Shown: positions 8,571 through 16,007 of the stretch, one piece after another
How positions within the stretch are numbered: position 1 is the stretch's first letter
Layout of the letters: each line of letters opens with the position of its first letter
Virus record (IMG/VR): IMGVR_UViG_3300028823_000248
Span: 1-32,335 of that record
Source of the DNA: a virus
DNA: 32,335 bases
Direction: 5' to 3' (one strand)
Notes under the pieces: model-generated
What the model was told of the DNA's origin: nothing
What the model saw: only the letters and a program-made list of their open reading frames with translations
Databases searched by the model: none
Position numbers and translations under genes: made by a program

Positions 8571-9752
8571 TTAATGTACGGAATATTTACCCGAACCAGA
8601 ATATTTTCTTTTATAGATCACCACGCCACGAATGGCATCAATACTGTGGTTCCAACTATCGTTCGGCTTGTTCAAAAATTCGCCATGATGGTCGGTGGCA
8701 TAACTGTAATTTCTTAATTCCTTGATCAAATTGATACTGTCCTTCGTGACCTTCATTTTTAGTTGCTTCATCAATCCGATCCCGAAATTGACCGAATCCG
8801 GCCCCTTCAATGATCCCACTATTTTTACACTTTGTCGGCGTATTTCTTCGATTGATTTAGGTTCTGAACTGTCGGCAATGACCAATTCCCTGTCTTGGTT
8901 CAATTTCAACAATTCATTGGATAATTCATCATTCGTCATCCCTGTTTTATATAAATGTTCCCGCACCCATAAGGTTCCATCCTGGTATCTCACTTCGACA
9001 ATACTGCTTGGATCAATTGTGAAACCGAAATCCAATCCATAAGCTTTCCATTGGTAAATTTCTTTTCCTTTTTCATCGGTGGGGAAATCATCCACAAGTT
9101 CCCAGGCTTCACCCTGCTTGAAAATGAGGCCCTGAACCGTTCCATACTGCCCAAGGACATAAACACGGTAGAAATCGGGATCACGCAAAGCCCTCATCTC
9201 AAGCGTCCGAACAATTTCGCTATCCAAATATGGATTATCCTTGTAGGTGGAATGGATCATGGCGCAGTCGGATCGTTGTTCGAGGTCGGTTGCCCAAAAT
9301 GGTGAAATAGGGTTCCAAGTCAGTAGTATTTTCCTGCGGGTTCGTATTTCCACCTGATCAAATATGGTTTTTTTGATATTGTAGGCTTCATCGAATAAGG
9401 AATAATCCTGCCGTGGCCCATGAAAACGTCCCGGATCGTCTGCGGGAATGAATTGCATAATGGCGCCCGTATCAAAATAATAGGTCAAATCGACCCGGTT
9501 GAATTGTGCCGGGTTGTAGAATTCCTGCATGACGAATATCTGCCAATCACGGATCACGGAACGCTTCAAAACGGGAATGGATTCACCAATGACTGAAATA
9601 ATAGGCTTACTGAAATCATTCATACAGATAAGGGTCAGGTATTGCAATGCGGATATGGTTTTTGATGAACCCGAACCGCCCCATAAGGCAATGATGCGCT
9701 TATTATTATTTTTTCTGATGTTCCTCAGAACATTGGTCGGACGTAGTATCAT
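8571..9752 (-). CDS. terL: Terminase large subunit
   Basis: A 393-residue terminase motor. The ATPase half has Walker A GGSGSSKT (residues 25-32), Walker B SLFDEA (118-123) and a coupling motif LLTWNPIS. The C-terminal RNase H-like nuclease half shows the acidic positions GLDFGFTIDP (near 240), VIADSSEP (near 285) and NHSIDAIRG (near 370). It cuts and pumps phage DNA into proheads. The pattern is closest to the PBSX/Terminase_3 group. It follows the small terminase by about 100 bases, with a small overlapping frame between them. Confidence 0.95.
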   Translation of the reverse strand: MILRPTNVLRNIRKNNNKRIIALWGGSGSSKTISALQYLTLICMNDFSKPIISVIGESIPVLKRSVIRDWQIFVMQEFYNPAQFNRVDLTYYFDTGAIMQFIPADDPGRFHGPRQDYSLFDEAYNIKKTIFDQVEIRTRRKILLTWNPISPFWATDLEQRSDCAMIHSTYKDNPYLDSEIVRTLEMRALRDPDFYRVYVLGQYGTVQGLIFKQGEAWELVDDFPTDEKGKEIYQWKAYGLDFGFTIDPSSIVEVRYQDGTLWVREHLYKTGMTNDELSNELLKLNQDRELVIADSSEPKSIEEIRRQSVKIVGSLKGPDSVNFGIGLMKQLKMKVTKDSINLIKELRNYSYATDHHGEFLNKPNDSWNHSIDAIRGVVIYKRKYSGSGKYSVH

Positions 9753-9912
9753 TCAAGAATACATTTTTAAACGATTCAATGGCAGTTTTGGCATCGAAAT
9801 ATTTACGGCTATAAACGGCATGGCATTGTTCACGACCACCCCGGATGACCTCAAATATCTGAATCGTCTGCGGTGTCAATTTCACCCGATATTTGAATTT
9901 TTGCTTCTTCAT
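9706..9912 (-). CDS. Possible small gene bridging small and large terminase
   Basis: A 68-codon frame starting MKKQKFKYRVKLTP that overlaps the 3' end of the small terminase by 62 bases and the 5' end of the large terminase by 47. The composition is protein-like (alternating basic and hydrophobic residues, one run FEVIRGGREQCHAVYS), and the 98-base space between the terminase genes would otherwise be empty. Overlaps this large are unusual for this genome, where most are 1-20 bases. I give it even odds. Confidence 0.4.
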   Translation of the reverse strand: MKKQKFKYRVKLTPQTIQIFEVIRGGREQCHAVYSRKYFDAKTAIESFKNVFLNDTTSDQCSEEHQKK

Positions 9913-10318
9913 CAATGATATCCTGAACCAGTTCGGCATCTTCGGAATCCTGAACCACTATCTGCGGTTGTGCAAATTGGTGGATGGCGGATATTTGCTG
10001 TTTCGGTTTTCCTTCAATGCGGTCAAATATGAATTCCGTGGCACGGATATCCCCGCCAACGGCTTTTTTTATCGCCGCAAGAATGACCACATCCAATTTT
10101 GGCAATAGTATCCTTCCAATTTTGAATACCCGCCCCGTTGGATTCCCATTTTCATCCGTTTCCTGAATGTTTTCAATGGTCAAATAACCTTCACTATCGA
10201 CCAATTCACGCAATCGCTTCGTGAGACCTTTCATCCCGGCAGGTCGTCCGGTTGGATTTCTGATTTCACCTTTTTTTATGGGTTTCAATCCGGAAGTATC
10301 AGGGTTTGGGTTTGCCAT
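9851..10318 (-). CDS. terS: Terminase small subunit (DUF5681-like N-terminus)
   Basis: A 155-residue protein beginning with the DUF5681-type motif IRNPTGRPAGMKGLTKRLRE, typical of small terminase or packaging-associated proteins, then a helical body and an acidic C-terminal tail (QISGEIDTADDSDI). Small terminases recognise the packaging start site and hand DNA to the large subunit. The start codon overlaps the stop of the glycosyltransferase gene by one base (TAATG), and the large terminase follows, which supports the call. Confidence 0.75.
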   Translation of the reverse strand: MANPNPDTSGLKPIKKGEIRNPTGRPAGMKGLTKRLRELVDSEGYLTIENIQETDENGNPTGRVFKIGRILLPKLDVVILAAIKKAVGGDIRATEFIFDRIEGKPKQQISAIHQFAQPQIVVQDSEDAELVQDIIDEEAKIQISGEIDTADDSDI

Positions 10319-11643
10319 TATCTGATGAATTTTTCTTGGCGAATATCATATGAGAATCCCAATTGATTCAATAATACGGATATTTTTTGCATCGGCATTG
10401 CCTGAGTTCCGAATTCCTTCGTTGCAATAACCATCGCATCATGGAACCCGATTGATTTCTTGGAATTGAATGAATTCAAGATCCGGTTCTGTTTCGGTTG
10501 ATCTTTCATTTTGTCTATCAAATCACCATAATCCATATACAATGATTCAAATTGATTCGCAAGATATTCACAATGGTTTTCCAATTTAAGTCTTTTCGTA
10601 TCATGCTTGTATGTCCTTATATTTTCATCCAGGCATCTGAGCATCATTGAATGCTGTTGTTCCTCATTATCAAATAAAAAAGGGTAACTATCTCCCAAAA
10701 GTTCGGGAAAAGTTACCCCATTGGGTGCTATAATCACATGGTCGTGGAACATGGATTCCGCAATTGAAATGCAATAGGTTTCATGCCGGGAGTTCGTGAC
10801 ATTGGCGTGGCATCGGGATAATTCACGAAGGTAGTCGTTGTGATCATTCAATTCTTTCACGATGACAAATGGATATTTCATCACCCGGGAAACCTTTTCA
10901 TTGTTGCCGGTTATCACCACCCGAAAATTGCGACCTTCAATATGCAACCGCTCGAACATGGCAAAAGTATCCATATAATTTTTGTAACCGTCAAGACGAT
11001 GGTTGTATATGAAAGTGAACTCATCATATTTTTTCTCATTGAAGCGTGTATCACAATAACCGCCGAGGTGAACGTGAGAATTCTTTTCGAGTTGCGCCAT
11101 CAATTCGGTGGATAGGATTTTTTTCGCTTCATGCATCAGCATATCGTAACAATGTTGCGTATGGAAATAATTAAAATCCACGTAGCATGAACTGATCACC
11201 TGAAGGTTTCGTATATGAATCCGGGGAAGGTATTGGGATGCGGTTTCAAGGCTGTCGTGAATGACATAATGGTGATAATTGAATATTTTGTGGCGCACGT
11301 ATTCCACGATATTGTCGGAAGTATATTTGAGATTCATGCCTTGCTCGGTGACATTGTTCCAGATTATTTGAATGGGATATTTCCTGAATATCTCATGAAA
11401 CAATAAAGGGTTGAAGTATATCACCTGTTTTGCTTTGCCCTTCGGCATCGGAATGAAAAGATATTTCACGTTTGGGATCATGGATCGTGGATGCGGTTTT
11501 CTATTCTGATCCAGTATGTAGAAAAAATTGAAGCGGTCTTTCAGCCTTGCGACTATTTTATTGATCAATACAAAATTGGAATCCAGATTGATATTGTCCA
11601 CCGAAAACATCGGATAAATCAATATGTTTATTTTCGGTTTCAT
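10318..11643 (-). CDS. GT-B fold glycosyltransferase with C-terminal extension
   Basis: A 441-residue protein. The start at 11643 gives a four-base ATGA overlap with the ParB-like gene and is chosen over an upstream ATG. The N-terminal half has Rossmann-type strands (KINILIYPMFSVDN, VKYLFIPMP). The C-terminal half has the family 4 glycosyltransferase pattern: FIYNHRLDGYKNY, FRVVITGN, then SRHETYCISIAE, where the two Glu seven residues apart contact the nucleotide sugar, and ELLGDSYPF. The last 60 residues (ISVLLNQLGFSYDIRQEKF) look like an extra winged-helix-type segment. Likely targets are phage DNA or virion proteins; no base-hydroxylating enzyme is present to prepare DNA. It sits between a ParB-like gene and terminase. 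Confidence 0.75.
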   Translation of the reverse strand: MKPKINILIYPMFSVDNINLDSNFVLINKIVARLKDRFNFFYILDQNRKPHPRSMIPNVKYLFIPMPKGKAKQVIYFNPLLFHEIFRKYPIQIIWNNVTEQGMNLKYTSDNIVEYVRHKIFNYHHYVIHDSLETASQYLPRIHIRNLQVISSCYVDFNYFHTQHCYDMLMHEAKKILSTELMAQLEKNSHVHLGGYCDTRFNEKKYDEFTFIYNHRLDGYKNYMDTFAMFERLHIEGRNFRVVITGNNEKVSRVMKYPFVIVKELNDHNDYLRELSRCHANVTNSRHETYCISIAESMFHDHVIIAPNGVTFPELLGDSYPFLFDNEEQQHSMMLRCLDENIRTYKHDTKRLKLENHCEYLANQFESLYMDYGDLIDKMKDQPKQNRILNSFNSKKSIGFHDAMVIATKEFGTQAMPMQKISVLLNQLGFSYDIRQEKFIR

Positions 11644-12200
11644 TTCACACGGAATTGGATTTCGTGTTTCAGGCAAATTTTCTGCAATTCATCAATGGTG
11701 GATTTCTTTGCTTCCGGCACCATGGCAATGAATAATTGATCTGTTTCGGCATATTCGCCATCGCCTATCATTTCTTCGGTTGTGAATTCATCAATGTTCC
11801 GGAAATTCAGTTCTTCAGGCTGAAATCCGAACTGCATCAATATTTCGCTGTCAAATTGCGTTGCAATGGTTTCCAGATTGAAATGCGAAAGGTCGGTTGC
11901 CTTGTTGTCCACCACCGCCAAAAGATTGCGTTTTGGATCATCCGTTTTCAGGTCGGTTCTTTTCACGGCAATCAATTCGCTTCCATCCGATTCGATGACC
12001 TTCACTTTCAACCCGAGTTTTTGCGCCTGTTCATATACCCCGTTCCCTGCAATAATGACATTTTCGCCGTCAATGAGTATGGAACGTCCTGCACCAAAAT
12101 CCGCCAGTGACTTTTCAATGACCTGTTGGTTCAGTTCATCATGGATTCTTGCATTGTTCGGATCAGTGGTGATTTGATCCATTTTTTCTGTCTGTTTCAT
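11640..12200 (-). CDS. ParB/sulfiredoxin-fold protein
   Basis: A 186-residue protein with a ParB-type N-terminal domain: ITTDPNNARIHDELNQQVIE, then SLADFGAGRSILIDGENVII, the loop AGNGVYEQAQKLG in place of the GxxR box of chromosomal ParB, and LLAVVDNKATDLSHFNLE. This is the short phage-type ParB domain often found beside terminases and DNA methyltransferases. The missing Arg in the GxGxxxxA loop suggests it is not a classical CTP-switch partition protein. It starts the late operon and is joined by a four-base overlap to the glycosyltransferase. A role in DNA recognition or modification is inference. Confidence 0.75.
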   Translation of the reverse strand: MKQTEKMDQITTDPNNARIHDELNQQVIEKSLADFGAGRSILIDGENVIIAGNGVYEQAQKLGLKVKVIESDGSELIAVKRTDLKTDDPKRNLLAVVDNKATDLSHFNLETIATQFDSEILMQFGFQPEELNFRNIDEFTTEEMIGDGEYAETDQLFIAMVPEAKKSTIDELQKICLKHEIQFRVK

Positions 12201-12311
12201 TTTTATATCATTTTTAAAACAATTAAAATAAGGCGATTTAAGACACGATAACCATAAGGTGATAGTACCCCTTCACTAATGGTCTGATCGTTCAGGAGGC
12301 ATAGGGAGGAT
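12201..12311. other. Intergenic gap before the ParB-like gene
   Basis: This 111-base gap separates the middle operon from the packaging and late genes and is the natural place for a late promoter. I see A/T-rich sequence before the ATG, but no TAnnTTTG box. The GGAGGAT/ATCCT motif at 12303-12329 overlaps its upstream edge and the last codons of the preceding gene. Confidence 0.5.
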
Positions 12312-12329
12312 TCATCCTGATTCATCCTT
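12303..12329 (-). promoter_or_regulatory. GGAGGAT/ATCCTCC palindromic motif, site 2
   Basis: On the minus strand this reads AAGGATGAATCAGGATGAAT then CCTCCCT: two AGGATGAATC units, the second forming the palindrome AGGATGAATCCT. It overlaps the last codons of the 88-residue gene. About 30 bases upstream (inside that gene) there is also ATACGGATACACA, resembling the conserved ATACGGATATACACGG block of the 151-bp element, so this may be a degenerate third copy. Confidence 0.4.
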
Positions 12330-12578
12330 TGCTTGACCGTTATCCCCGGGTCTTGTGTATCCGTATGGAACATATTTTTTACTGAAAAAATCCCGGTTTA
12401 CGGTATATCGGTTTATCTGTAATTTGTGAAATATGAAACCGCCATAGGCAAATGGGAATTTCAGGTTGAAAACATGGTTATAGTTAATGTTTTTCTGTTT
12501 GCAAAGGTGAACCAATGAGGAATGCGCTTCGAGTTCTCCCATGTTCGTCTCATCTTGCAGGATAATAATGTTATTCAT
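12312..12578 (-). CDS. Hypothetical protein, 88 aa
   Basis: Unrecognised small protein with an N-terminal strand (MNNIIILQDETNM), a His/Asn-rich middle and a polar C-terminus (RPGDNGQAKDESG). It overlaps the upstream gene by eight bases and is the last gene of the middle operon. The C-terminal codons double as a palindromic motif (site 2), so part of its sequence may be under DNA-level constraint. Confidence 0.6.
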   Translation of the reverse strand: MNNIIILQDETNMGELEAHSSLVHLCKQKNINYNHVFNLKFPFAYGGFIFHKLQINRYTVNRDFFSKKYVPYGYTRPGDNGQAKDESG

Positions 12579-12768
12579 CGGTGTTGGTTTTTCCGTTGGT
12601 TATTTCATTCATCAATAATCGCAAAATGGATTGACTGATCTTTGATGCATACAATAAGCATGTAGTTTTATCTTCACTTTCGGGTAAAGTGTCCTTCATC
12701 CTTTTGATGAAGTGAATGGATTCCTGGTGCAAATCCTCGAGGTGTTTCATGTTTGGCGTTGGATTCAT
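12571..12768 (-). CDS. Hypothetical helical protein, 65 aa
   Basis: Mostly helical small protein (MKHLEDLHQESIHFIKRMKD, later CLLYASKISQSILRLLMNEI). I place the start at 12768 because it follows the upstream stop at 12773 and has the A-rich AAAACT leader directly before ATG that is common in this genome; an upstream ATG at 12804 would overlap the previous gene by 32 bases. Function unknown. Confidence 0.6.
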   Translation of the reverse strand: MNPTPNMKHLEDLHQESIHFIKRMKDTLPESEDKTTCLLYASKISQSILRLLMNEITNGKTNTDE

Positions 12769-12772
12769 AGTT

Positions 12773-13012
12773 TTACTTTTTTGGTTTAAGTCCGAACAAT
12801 CCACGACCTGTTTCGTCGGTCATGTATTTATTCACGATGCGGTGATACGTCCATGTCCTGACAACCACCCCGGTAGCATATCCGAATGCGAGGTATATGA
12901 TCCCGCCATGGCATCGGTCAAAGAACAATGCGATGATCGTGAAAATGAGGAACAAAATTACAAAAATCGCATCAATCGTTCCTCTAGATATAATGAATCG
13001 AATCAGTTTCAT
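12773..13012 (-). CDS. Small membrane protein, 79 aa
   Basis: One strong membrane segment at about residues 14-31 (IDAIFVILFLIFTIIALF), a second weaker hydrophobic stretch at 35-50 (HGGIIYLAFGYATGVVV), and a basic C-terminus (GLFGLKPKK). Probably an inner membrane protein made early or mid infection. It overlaps the upstream zinc-ribbon gene by 29 bases. Function unknown; superinfection exclusion or holin-like roles are possible but unsupported. Confidence 0.6.
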   Translation of the reverse strand: MKLIRFIISRGTIDAIFVILFLIFTIIALFFDRCHGGIIYLAFGYATGVVVRTWTYHRIVNKYMTDETGRGLFGLKPKK

Positions 13013-13196
13013 TTCGTTTGGTTTTATTTATTTTTTTCCAACATTTCGGGCAAAAATGCATACAGCCATCCACGAACCACCCTGCATTTTGCGCCATTAC
13101 GGTCAATGCATTGGAACTTCTTGAGCGCCTCCGCATGACTTGAGGACAATTGTTACAACTCATTTCTACCATCCCATTTTTAAGCGGCGTTATCAT
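12984..13196 (-). CDS. Small zinc-ribbon-like protein, 70 aa
   Basis: Contains MSCNNCPQV near the N-terminus and FCPKCWKK near residue 49, i.e. two CxxC pairs about 35 residues apart, the spacing of a treble-clef or zinc-ribbon fold. Rich in Arg/Lys between the pairs, so nucleic acid binding is plausible. Joined to the upstream HYR-domain gene by an ATGA overlap. Confidence 0.6.
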   Translation of the reverse strand: MITPLKNGMVEMSCNNCPQVMRRRSRSSNALTVMAQNAGWFVDGCMHFCPKCWKKINKTKRNETDSIHYI

Positions 13197-14185
13197 AATT
13201 CAACCGGAATTCTCAAATATGTTTTGGTCGTGGCTGTACCGCCCACAATATCCCAACCAAAACGACTGATGAAAAAATTGAGGTCATATCGCAACCGCTT
13301 TTCGAATTGCAGATACATTTGTGCGATCATTTCCGGGGTATATGCAAGGTCGTCCAATTTGCAAACGGCATAAATTGAATAGTTGTAATTTGAAATGGAC
13401 GAAGGGCCGAAATCCGAAGGCATGCCATCCGCCCAAAATTTTCCATCGGCCCTTGCCCTGTTCAGTTTGCCATCCCCGGGTTGGGTTCGAATGCCCGGAT
13501 TTTTCTCATATACCCAAGACAGCCAGTAACGATTGCCTTTCGGTATGAAAACATCAGGGACATTCCATTCCTCATTTCCAGACGATTTATTTACGGTGAC
13601 GATCCCGGTTGAGGAAATCGTTTTTCCCGGTCTGTGCTGTGAATTGATCAATGTATCACGATGAACGGCAAAGATCGCCCGGGTTCCCGTTCCTGATTCA
13701 TGCCATTGTCCGATGAAATCAATAATGATGTCTTTTTTGGCAATGTATTCCTGCGCCCTTCGTTCACCTACGTCGGTGGATTCACGGAAAGGATCTACAA
13801 AACCGATCAGTGTATCGGTATATGGCAACAATGTAGGCCCAACCGTATCCCATAAGTGAACATTGAAACGCACCACGGTAGTATTTCCACTGGCATCACG
13901 TGCCGTTATGGTCGCCGGATTCGTGATGGCGGTCAATATTGTTCCGGGGGGAGGAAATTGCACCTGTGAAATTTGACCGGGGCAATTATCCCGCCATCTG
14001 ACCTTTGCGGTATAGTCGGGCATTATGCCTTCGCAATTTTCATTCACCTGAATGTACTGGTCGGATATTTGCCCACGGCATGGAGTACAGGCCACGAACA
14101 AAAGCAGGATCACGATGATCCAAAATAATGCGGTCAGGGTCATGAGCCACATACAGCCTTTTCCCTGTTCAGATACTTTTTTCAT
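13193..14185 (-). CDS. Exported protein with HYR (hyalin repeat) domain
   Basis: A 330-residue protein. Residues 1-40 are an export signal: polar start, hydrophobic core WLMTLTALFWIIVILLLFVA, then a Cys (FVAC) that could be a lipoprotein acylation site, or cleavage near CRGQ. Residues about 45-120 match the HYR pattern: VRWRDNCPGQISQVQFPPPG, then ATITARDASGNTTVVRFNV. HYR is an Ig-like fold common in Bacteroidetes surface proteins. The remainder (120-330) is beta-rich and unrecognised. The gene sits among small middle genes, away from virion genes, so it may be displayed on the infected cell, for example to alter adhesion or block superinfection (inference). Confidence 0.7.
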   Translation of the reverse strand: MKKVSEQGKGCMWLMTLTALFWIIVILLLFVACTPCRGQISDQYIQVNENCEGIMPDYTAKVRWRDNCPGQISQVQFPPPGTILTAITNPATITARDASGNTTVVRFNVHLWDTVGPTLLPYTDTLIGFVDPFRESTDVGERRAQEYIAKKDIIIDFIGQWHESGTGTRAIFAVHRDTLINSQHRPGKTISSTGIVTVNKSSGNEEWNVPDVFIPKGNRYWLSWVYEKNPGIRTQPGDGKLNRARADGKFWADGMPSDFGPSSISNYNYSIYAVCKLDDLAYTPEMIAQMYLQFEKRLRYDLNFFISRFGWDIVGGTATTKTYLRIPVEL

Positions 14186-14289
14186 TGTTGAAATAATTTA
14201 AAGTGGATAAAACATATCAGTAAAAAAATAATGATGGCAATAATTGATATTGTCACCAACGGCAACCATCGGGGTTTTTTAATCTTCAT
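14182..14289 (-). CDS. 35-aa single-pass membrane microprotein
   Basis: ATG at 14289 overlaps the end of the upstream gene by 11 bases, and the TGA stop overlaps the ATG of the HYR gene (ATGA). The product has a basic start (MKIKKPRW) and a strong membrane span (VTISIIAIIIFLLICFI) with a short C-terminal tail. Coupling on both sides and the ideal membrane profile make a real gene likely. Function unknown. Confidence 0.6.
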   Translation of the reverse strand: MKIKKPRWLPLVTISIIAIIIFLLICFIHFKLFQQ

Positions 14290-14494
14290 CGTCCAAAATT
14301 TTATAATTACTTTTTTTTGGTTTTTCAAATCTTTTCAACAAGGTTTTGAATTCAATCTCACCGAGTATATGTTCAAGAATCCGTTGCAATTTTTGGCGCT
14401 CATGCGTTTTTATCACCCTGCGGATCACGTCAGAGACCAAATCCCTGAACCGTTCAAGTTCATCAATGTTGAAAATTTTGAGGATGTTCTTCAT
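14279..14494 (-). CDS. Hypothetical basic helical protein, 71 aa
   Basis: Almost entirely helical and rich in Arg/Lys (ELERFRDLVSDVIRRVIKTH, LQRILEHILGEIEF), ending with acidic DDED. It could be a small DNA-binding or dimerising protein. It overlaps the upstream gene by four bases and the downstream microprotein by 11. No family recognised. Confidence 0.6.
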   Translation of the reverse strand: MKNILKIFNIDELERFRDLVSDVIRRVIKTHERQKLQRILEHILGEIEFKTLLKRFEKPKKSNYKILDDED

Positions 14495-14805
14495 AACTTT
14501 ATCTGTTTTATTTCCCGGCGCATGTAAACTTCTTCGTCCATACGGGCACGATATTTTTTGCCCCGGAACAATGGATTCAACTCCTGAAGTTTTTGGCGGG
14601 TTCGCCTGATGCTTTCAGGGTCGGCATACTTGCCCGTTTTGAAATCAATGGCGAATTCCAAAAATGAAGTTTCGGTTTCACGCAACCGGGGATTCTGGTG
14701 CGCCCATACCTTCAATATCAGCAAACGGTCATTGTCCCGGGTGTCGGCGGCATGTTCGAGCAAATAGGCGACCAGACGTTTTATATTTTTTACTTTTTGT
14801 ATCAT
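14491..14805 (-). CDS. Conserved phage protein, 104 aa
   Basis: Contains a pattern I recognise from small replication-region proteins of many phages: RDNDRLLILKVW in the first half and SIRRTRQKLQELNPLFRG in the second. Highly basic C-terminus (RMDEEVYMRREIKQIKL). Position within the replication gene cluster fits a DNA-binding accessory role, but no specific function is established. Overlaps its neighbours by four bases on both sides. Confidence 0.65.
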   Translation of the reverse strand: MIQKVKNIKRLVAYLLEHAADTRDNDRLLILKVWAHQNPRLRETETSFLEFAIDFKTGKYADPESIRRTRQKLQELNPLFRGKKYRARMDEEVYMRREIKQIKL

Positions 14806-15083
14806 GGCATGGCATATTTAGAGTTGGCAATGGGAATATCTTTCGGGATTCGCATGACGATTCGCAATTCAGATGCGGTAATCGTTCCGTTCGATTTTAC
14901 CATCATTGGCAAATTATCCCGTAGTTCATTTATGCATGTATCATAACCAATGCCATAAGCCATGCCAAGGTATATCATAATGAGTTGCTGAAGTTTGGGC
15001 GCCATTTTCTCTTTAGGAAAATGTTCATTGAATTCGTCACAAAATTTGAGAAAAATCTCATGTGTTTTGTCAATTGTTTCCAT
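14802..15083 (-). CDS. Hypothetical protein, 93 aa
   Basis: Unrecognised, helical in the first half (THEIFLKFCDEFNEHFPKEK, LIMIYLGMAYGIGYDTCI) with a beta-like C-terminal half. It follows the replication initiator with a 14-base overlap, so it is probably co-translated. Helper or loader function cannot be shown from sequence. Confidence 0.55.
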   Translation of the reverse strand: METIDKTHEIFLKFCDEFNEHFPKEKMAPKLQQLIMIYLGMAYGIGYDTCINELRDNLPMMVKSNGTITASELRIVMRIPKDIPIANSKYAMP

Positions 15084-15861
15084 GATTCATAGTTTTTATA
15101 TTTCGTATAATTTGATTGATCACCCGAAAACCCTCTTTTGGTATTTCTTTGAATTCGCTGTAAGCCTGGGGCGGGTAATAGGAACCCATTGCCCATTTAC
15201 GCAATATTGAACCCATATTTCTGTTTTCACGGTCGAATCCTCTTACTTGAAAAATATATTTTTTTTGTCGGGTGCTGTATTGACAATGCCAATTGATGAA
15301 TGTTCTTTTATGTTCATCACTGACTGCATTGCTTTTCATAACCGAAGAAATAAATCGTTCCATGCTTAAACGATTAAATTGGTCAAGAATCGGTTTTTGT
15401 ATCAATTCATCATTTAAAAAATTTTCACCATTTTTCTTATTCTTATTATCATTTATATTTTCATTTTCATTTTCATTTTCATAATTGCATTGCAATTGCA
15501 TATCCTTTTGCATATGCACCTGCATGGAAACGCTTTGTTCATCAATGTTTCCTGACCATCGTTTTTCAGCATTTTTTTTCATTTTTTTGCGAAAATTTTC
15601 ACGTTTTTTTGATTCATTGCGTAACCGCTCATTGAAATAATTGCCATTTTTTGTCTTGACAAATTTTGTCAATATTTTCTTATTCAATTTGCCGCCGCAA
15701 ATTTTCAAAACATCCGATTCCGATAAATCGCCCTTTTGGTGTTGCAAACATAAAAGCCTGACATATTGCCCCACCTCGGCATCGGACATCATTAACGTGC
15801 CTACCAAAAAATCAGCTGAATAAAAAAGGAATGCCGGGTCTTTTGTTTTTTTCGTTTTCAT
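15070..15861 (-). CDS. Replication initiator-like protein (DUF1376-type N-terminus)
   Basis: A 263-residue protein. Residues 6-50 match the DUF1376/replisome organiser N-terminal winged-helix domain: KDPAFLFYSADFLVGTLMMS then AEVGQYVRLLCLQHQKG. A low-complexity linker follows (ENENENENINDNKNKKNGEN, about 130-150), and the C-terminal half carries DEHKRTFINWHCQYS and RGFDRENRNMG, like helicase-loading domains of lambda O/DnaD-type proteins. It would bind the phage origin and recruit the host helicase; no phage helicase or polymerase is present. A good TAnnTTTG promoter lies just upstream, so it opens the middle operon. Confidence 0.75.
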   Translation of the reverse strand: MKTKKTKDPAFLFYSADFLVGTLMMSDAEVGQYVRLLCLQHQKGDLSESDVLKICGGKLNKKILTKFVKTKNGNYFNERLRNESKKRENFRKKMKKNAEKRWSGNIDEQSVSMQVHMQKDMQLQCNYENENENENINDNKNKKNGENFLNDELIQKPILDQFNRLSMERFISSVMKSNAVSDEHKRTFINWHCQYSTRQKKYIFQVRGFDRENRNMGSILRKWAMGSYYPPQAYSEFKEIPKEGFRVINQIIRNIKTMNHGNN

Positions 15862-15877
15862 AGTTTCAAATGTTAAT

Positions 15878-15911
15878 CAAATTTAATCATTAAGATAATA
15901 TGATCGGCAAA
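15878..15911 (-). promoter_or_regulatory. Bacteroidetes-type promoter for the replication operon
   Basis: On the minus strand, TTTG (15911-15908) is followed after 22 bases by TAAATTTG (15885-15878), matching the Bacteroidetes primary sigma consensus TTTG / TAnnTTTG. Transcription would begin near 15871, leaving only about ten bases before the ATG of the initiator gene. It lies downstream of the early terminator and next to two GGAGGAT-type motifs. Confidence 0.6.
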
Positions 15912-15931
15912 AAAATAATTATTACTTTTTT

Positions 15932-15960
15932 CAGGATTGATTTTCCTGCGCTTTCCCGCA
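15932..15960 (-). promoter_or_regulatory. GGAxxAT/ATCCTG palindromic motif, site 3
   Basis: On the minus strand: GCGGGAAAGCGCAGGAAAAT followed by CAATCCTG. It matches site 5 (20381-20411) closely in layout, with A replacing G at several positions. It lies about 20 bases upstream of the -33 box of the replication promoter, a place suited to an activator or repressor. Confidence 0.45.
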
Positions 15961-16007
15961 TTTTGATATATGAGATAAGGGGTAAGATCAGACAATAGAT
16001 GACCTCA

